Assembly: GCA_020438525.1 (NCBI GenBank)
Contig: JAGQUL010000102.1
Coordinates: 1-6,308 of the forward strand
From: Thermoleophilia bacterium
GTDB taxonomy: Bacteria; Actinomycetota; Thermoleophilia; Gaiellales; SKUG01
DNA length: 6,308 bases
Reading direction: 5' to 3'
The notes under the pieces were generated by a model. It was not told the DNA's origin and did not search any database. It saw only the letters and a list, made by a program, of their open reading frames with translations. The translations under genes and the position numbers were made by a program. How positions within the stretch are numbered: position 1 is the stretch's first letter; every line of letters begins with the position of its first letter. This document shows positions 5,504-6,308 of this stretch, piece by piece.

Positions 5504-6308
5504 TCAGCCGGGCAACGGCGGCGGCAGGTCGCTCGCGCCCGGAGCCGGCGGCGCGGGCGGCAGGTCGCCGTGCGGATTCGCGGAGGGCGGTGCATCGGAA
5601 CCGCTCGTCGACGGGCTCGGCGGCGGGCTCGACGGCGCATCTCCCGAGCCCGTGCCCTTGCCCTTCGTCGGCGCATCGCCCTTCGGAGGTGCTTCACCCT
5701 TCGGCGGCGCATCGCCCTGCTTCGGTCCGGAGTGCTTGCCCGGGTGCTTGGCCGGCGGGTTGTGCGTACCCGGCGTGTACGGCTTGGCCGGTCCGGTGAA
5801 CATCGGCGTGTACTTGAAGTCCGGGACCTTCAGGTCGCAGTCGGGAATCTTCAGCTTCTGCCCGGGATAGATCAGGTCCGGATTCTTGATCTGGTCGCGG
5901 TTGGCCCAGTAGAGCTGCTGCCAGGTCAGGCCGTACTTCGGTGCGATCACCGAGAGGTACTCGCCCTTGCCGACCGTGTGCGTGCCGCGATCGTGCCCGT
6001 GCTGGTCGACTGCGCCGGTGTGGCTCGGACCCTTCGTGGGCGGCGTTCCCTTGGACGGCGGCGTGCCGGTCGGTCCGTCGCCCTTGCTCGGCGGCGTTCC
6101 CTTGCCGGGAGGCGTATCGGGGACGGGCGGTGCGCAGACCACGGGCGACGGCATCTCCTCGCTCGACGGCGGCGTCGACGGTGGCGGGTCGGTGGGCAGC
6201 TTCGACGGTGGCCCGTCGTCCACCTGCGGCGGCATGGACGGATACTTCATCGGCGGCTGCTCGCTGGCGGGCGGAGCCTGCGGCGGCCCCTGCGGCGGCG
6301 TGCAGCCG
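5504..6308 (-). CDS. LysM-domain protein, probable lipoprotein (5' partial)
   Basis: This minus-strand gene is cut by the right edge; 267 codons are visible. A single LysM domain (about bases 5840-5983) begins THTVGKGEYLSVIAPKYGLTW, runs through LYWANRDQI and ends LIYPGQKLKIPD. This fold binds N-acetylglucosamine in peptidoglycan. Both flanks are long, disordered Pro/Lys/Gly/Ser stretches with PPSKG and APPKG repeats. The frame stays open upstream of the ATG at 6250. Its first visible residues are GCTPPQGPPQAPP, just what follows a signal peptide in a lipoprotein, where Gly-Cys would be the end of the lipobox and the lipidated cysteine. The hydrophobic leader itself is outside the window. I therefore extend the gene to the edge and reject 6250 as the start. 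The likely role is an envelope-anchored wall-binding protein; no catalytic domain is visible. It is convergent with the zinc finger gene. Confidence 0.85.
   Translation of the reverse strand, partial: GCTPPQGPPQAPPASEQPPMKYPSMPPQVDDGPPSKLPTDPPPSTPPSSEEMPSPVVCAPPVPDTPPGKGTPPSKGDGPTGTPPSKGTPPTKGPSHTGAVDQHGHDRGTHTVGKGEYLSVIAPKYGLTWQQLYWANRDQIKNPDLIYPGQKLKIPDCDLKVPDFKYTPMFTGPAKPYTPGTHNPPAKHPGKHSGPKQGDAPPKGEAPPKGDAPTKGKGTGSGDAPSSPPPSPSTSGSDAPPSANPHGDLPPAPPAPGASDLPPPLPG
5661..5714. repeat. Three tandem 18-bp repeats in the LysM gene
   Basis: Units at 5661-5678, 5679-5696 and 5697-5714 share the pattern CCCTTCGKMGGYGCWTCR and encode six-residue units of the form (G)(D/E)AP(P/T)KG. A degenerate fourth copy follows. 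They form part of the charged Pro-rich tail after the LysM domain. Confidence 0.65.
6039..6104. repeat. Direct repeats in the Pro-rich region before LysM
   Basis: GGCGGCGTTCCCTTG occurs at 6039-6053 and again, identically, at 6090-6104, 51 bp apart and in the same frame. They encode repeated KGTPP units of the proline/lysine linker that precedes the LysM domain. Confidence 0.6.

Noticed and set aside
5504..5870. Plus-strand frame rich in Gly/Ala/Pro across the LysM gene tail
   Set aside because: It is antisense to repeat-rich LysM coding and has no start signal or family feature.

Overview
The window is very GC-rich, with strongly G/C-biased third codon positions. It reads as a chromosomal stretch of a flagellated, high-GC actinobacterium. 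The gene content (ClpB, a Pro-tailed glycerophosphodiester-phosphodiesterase-type membrane protein, FliM, a long FliN/FliY and LysM/M15-like wall proteins) and one leaderless-looking start suggest the Thermoleophilia (Solirubrobacterales-like). That lineage is an inference, not something the sequence proves. Seven protein genes fill almost all of the window. I see no rRNA, tRNA, CRISPR array or insertion sequence.

Layout, left to right. (1) The 3' end of clpB (+). (2) A multi-pass membrane protein (+) with a proline-rich tail, after a 110-bp gap holding two small hairpins. (3) A convergent gap with a 12-bp GC stem closed by a TTCG tetraloop. (4) A minus-strand, 280-residue M15/ARB-07466-type peptidase-like protein with no signal peptide. 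(5) A 291-bp divergent control region with no TA dinucleotide. (6) fliM and fliN/fliY (+), joined by a GTGA start/stop overlap. (7) A 167-residue B-box-type zinc finger membrane protein (+), apparently with its own leaderless promoter. (8) A convergent gap with two hairpins. (9) A minus-strand LysM protein, cut by the right edge, that appears to be a lipoprotein.

Functional picture. The core is the flagellar switch (C-ring) pair. FliM keeps the N-terminal CheY-binding motif. Its partner has FliY size and a C-terminal FliN (SpoA) domain, but its N-terminal half lacks a clear CheC phosphatase signature. Two predicted peptidoglycan-directed proteins lie on either side. One starts divergently from fliM and has no Sec signal, so export through the flagellar secretion system is a reasonable but untested idea. 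No other flagellar genes (fliL, fliO, fliP) follow fliN, so this is a detached switch module rather than part of a long flagellar operon.

I see no clearly new multi-gene defence or biosynthetic system. The best leads are the signal-less peptidase beside fliM, the unusual FliY-like protein, and the TA-free divergent promoter region.
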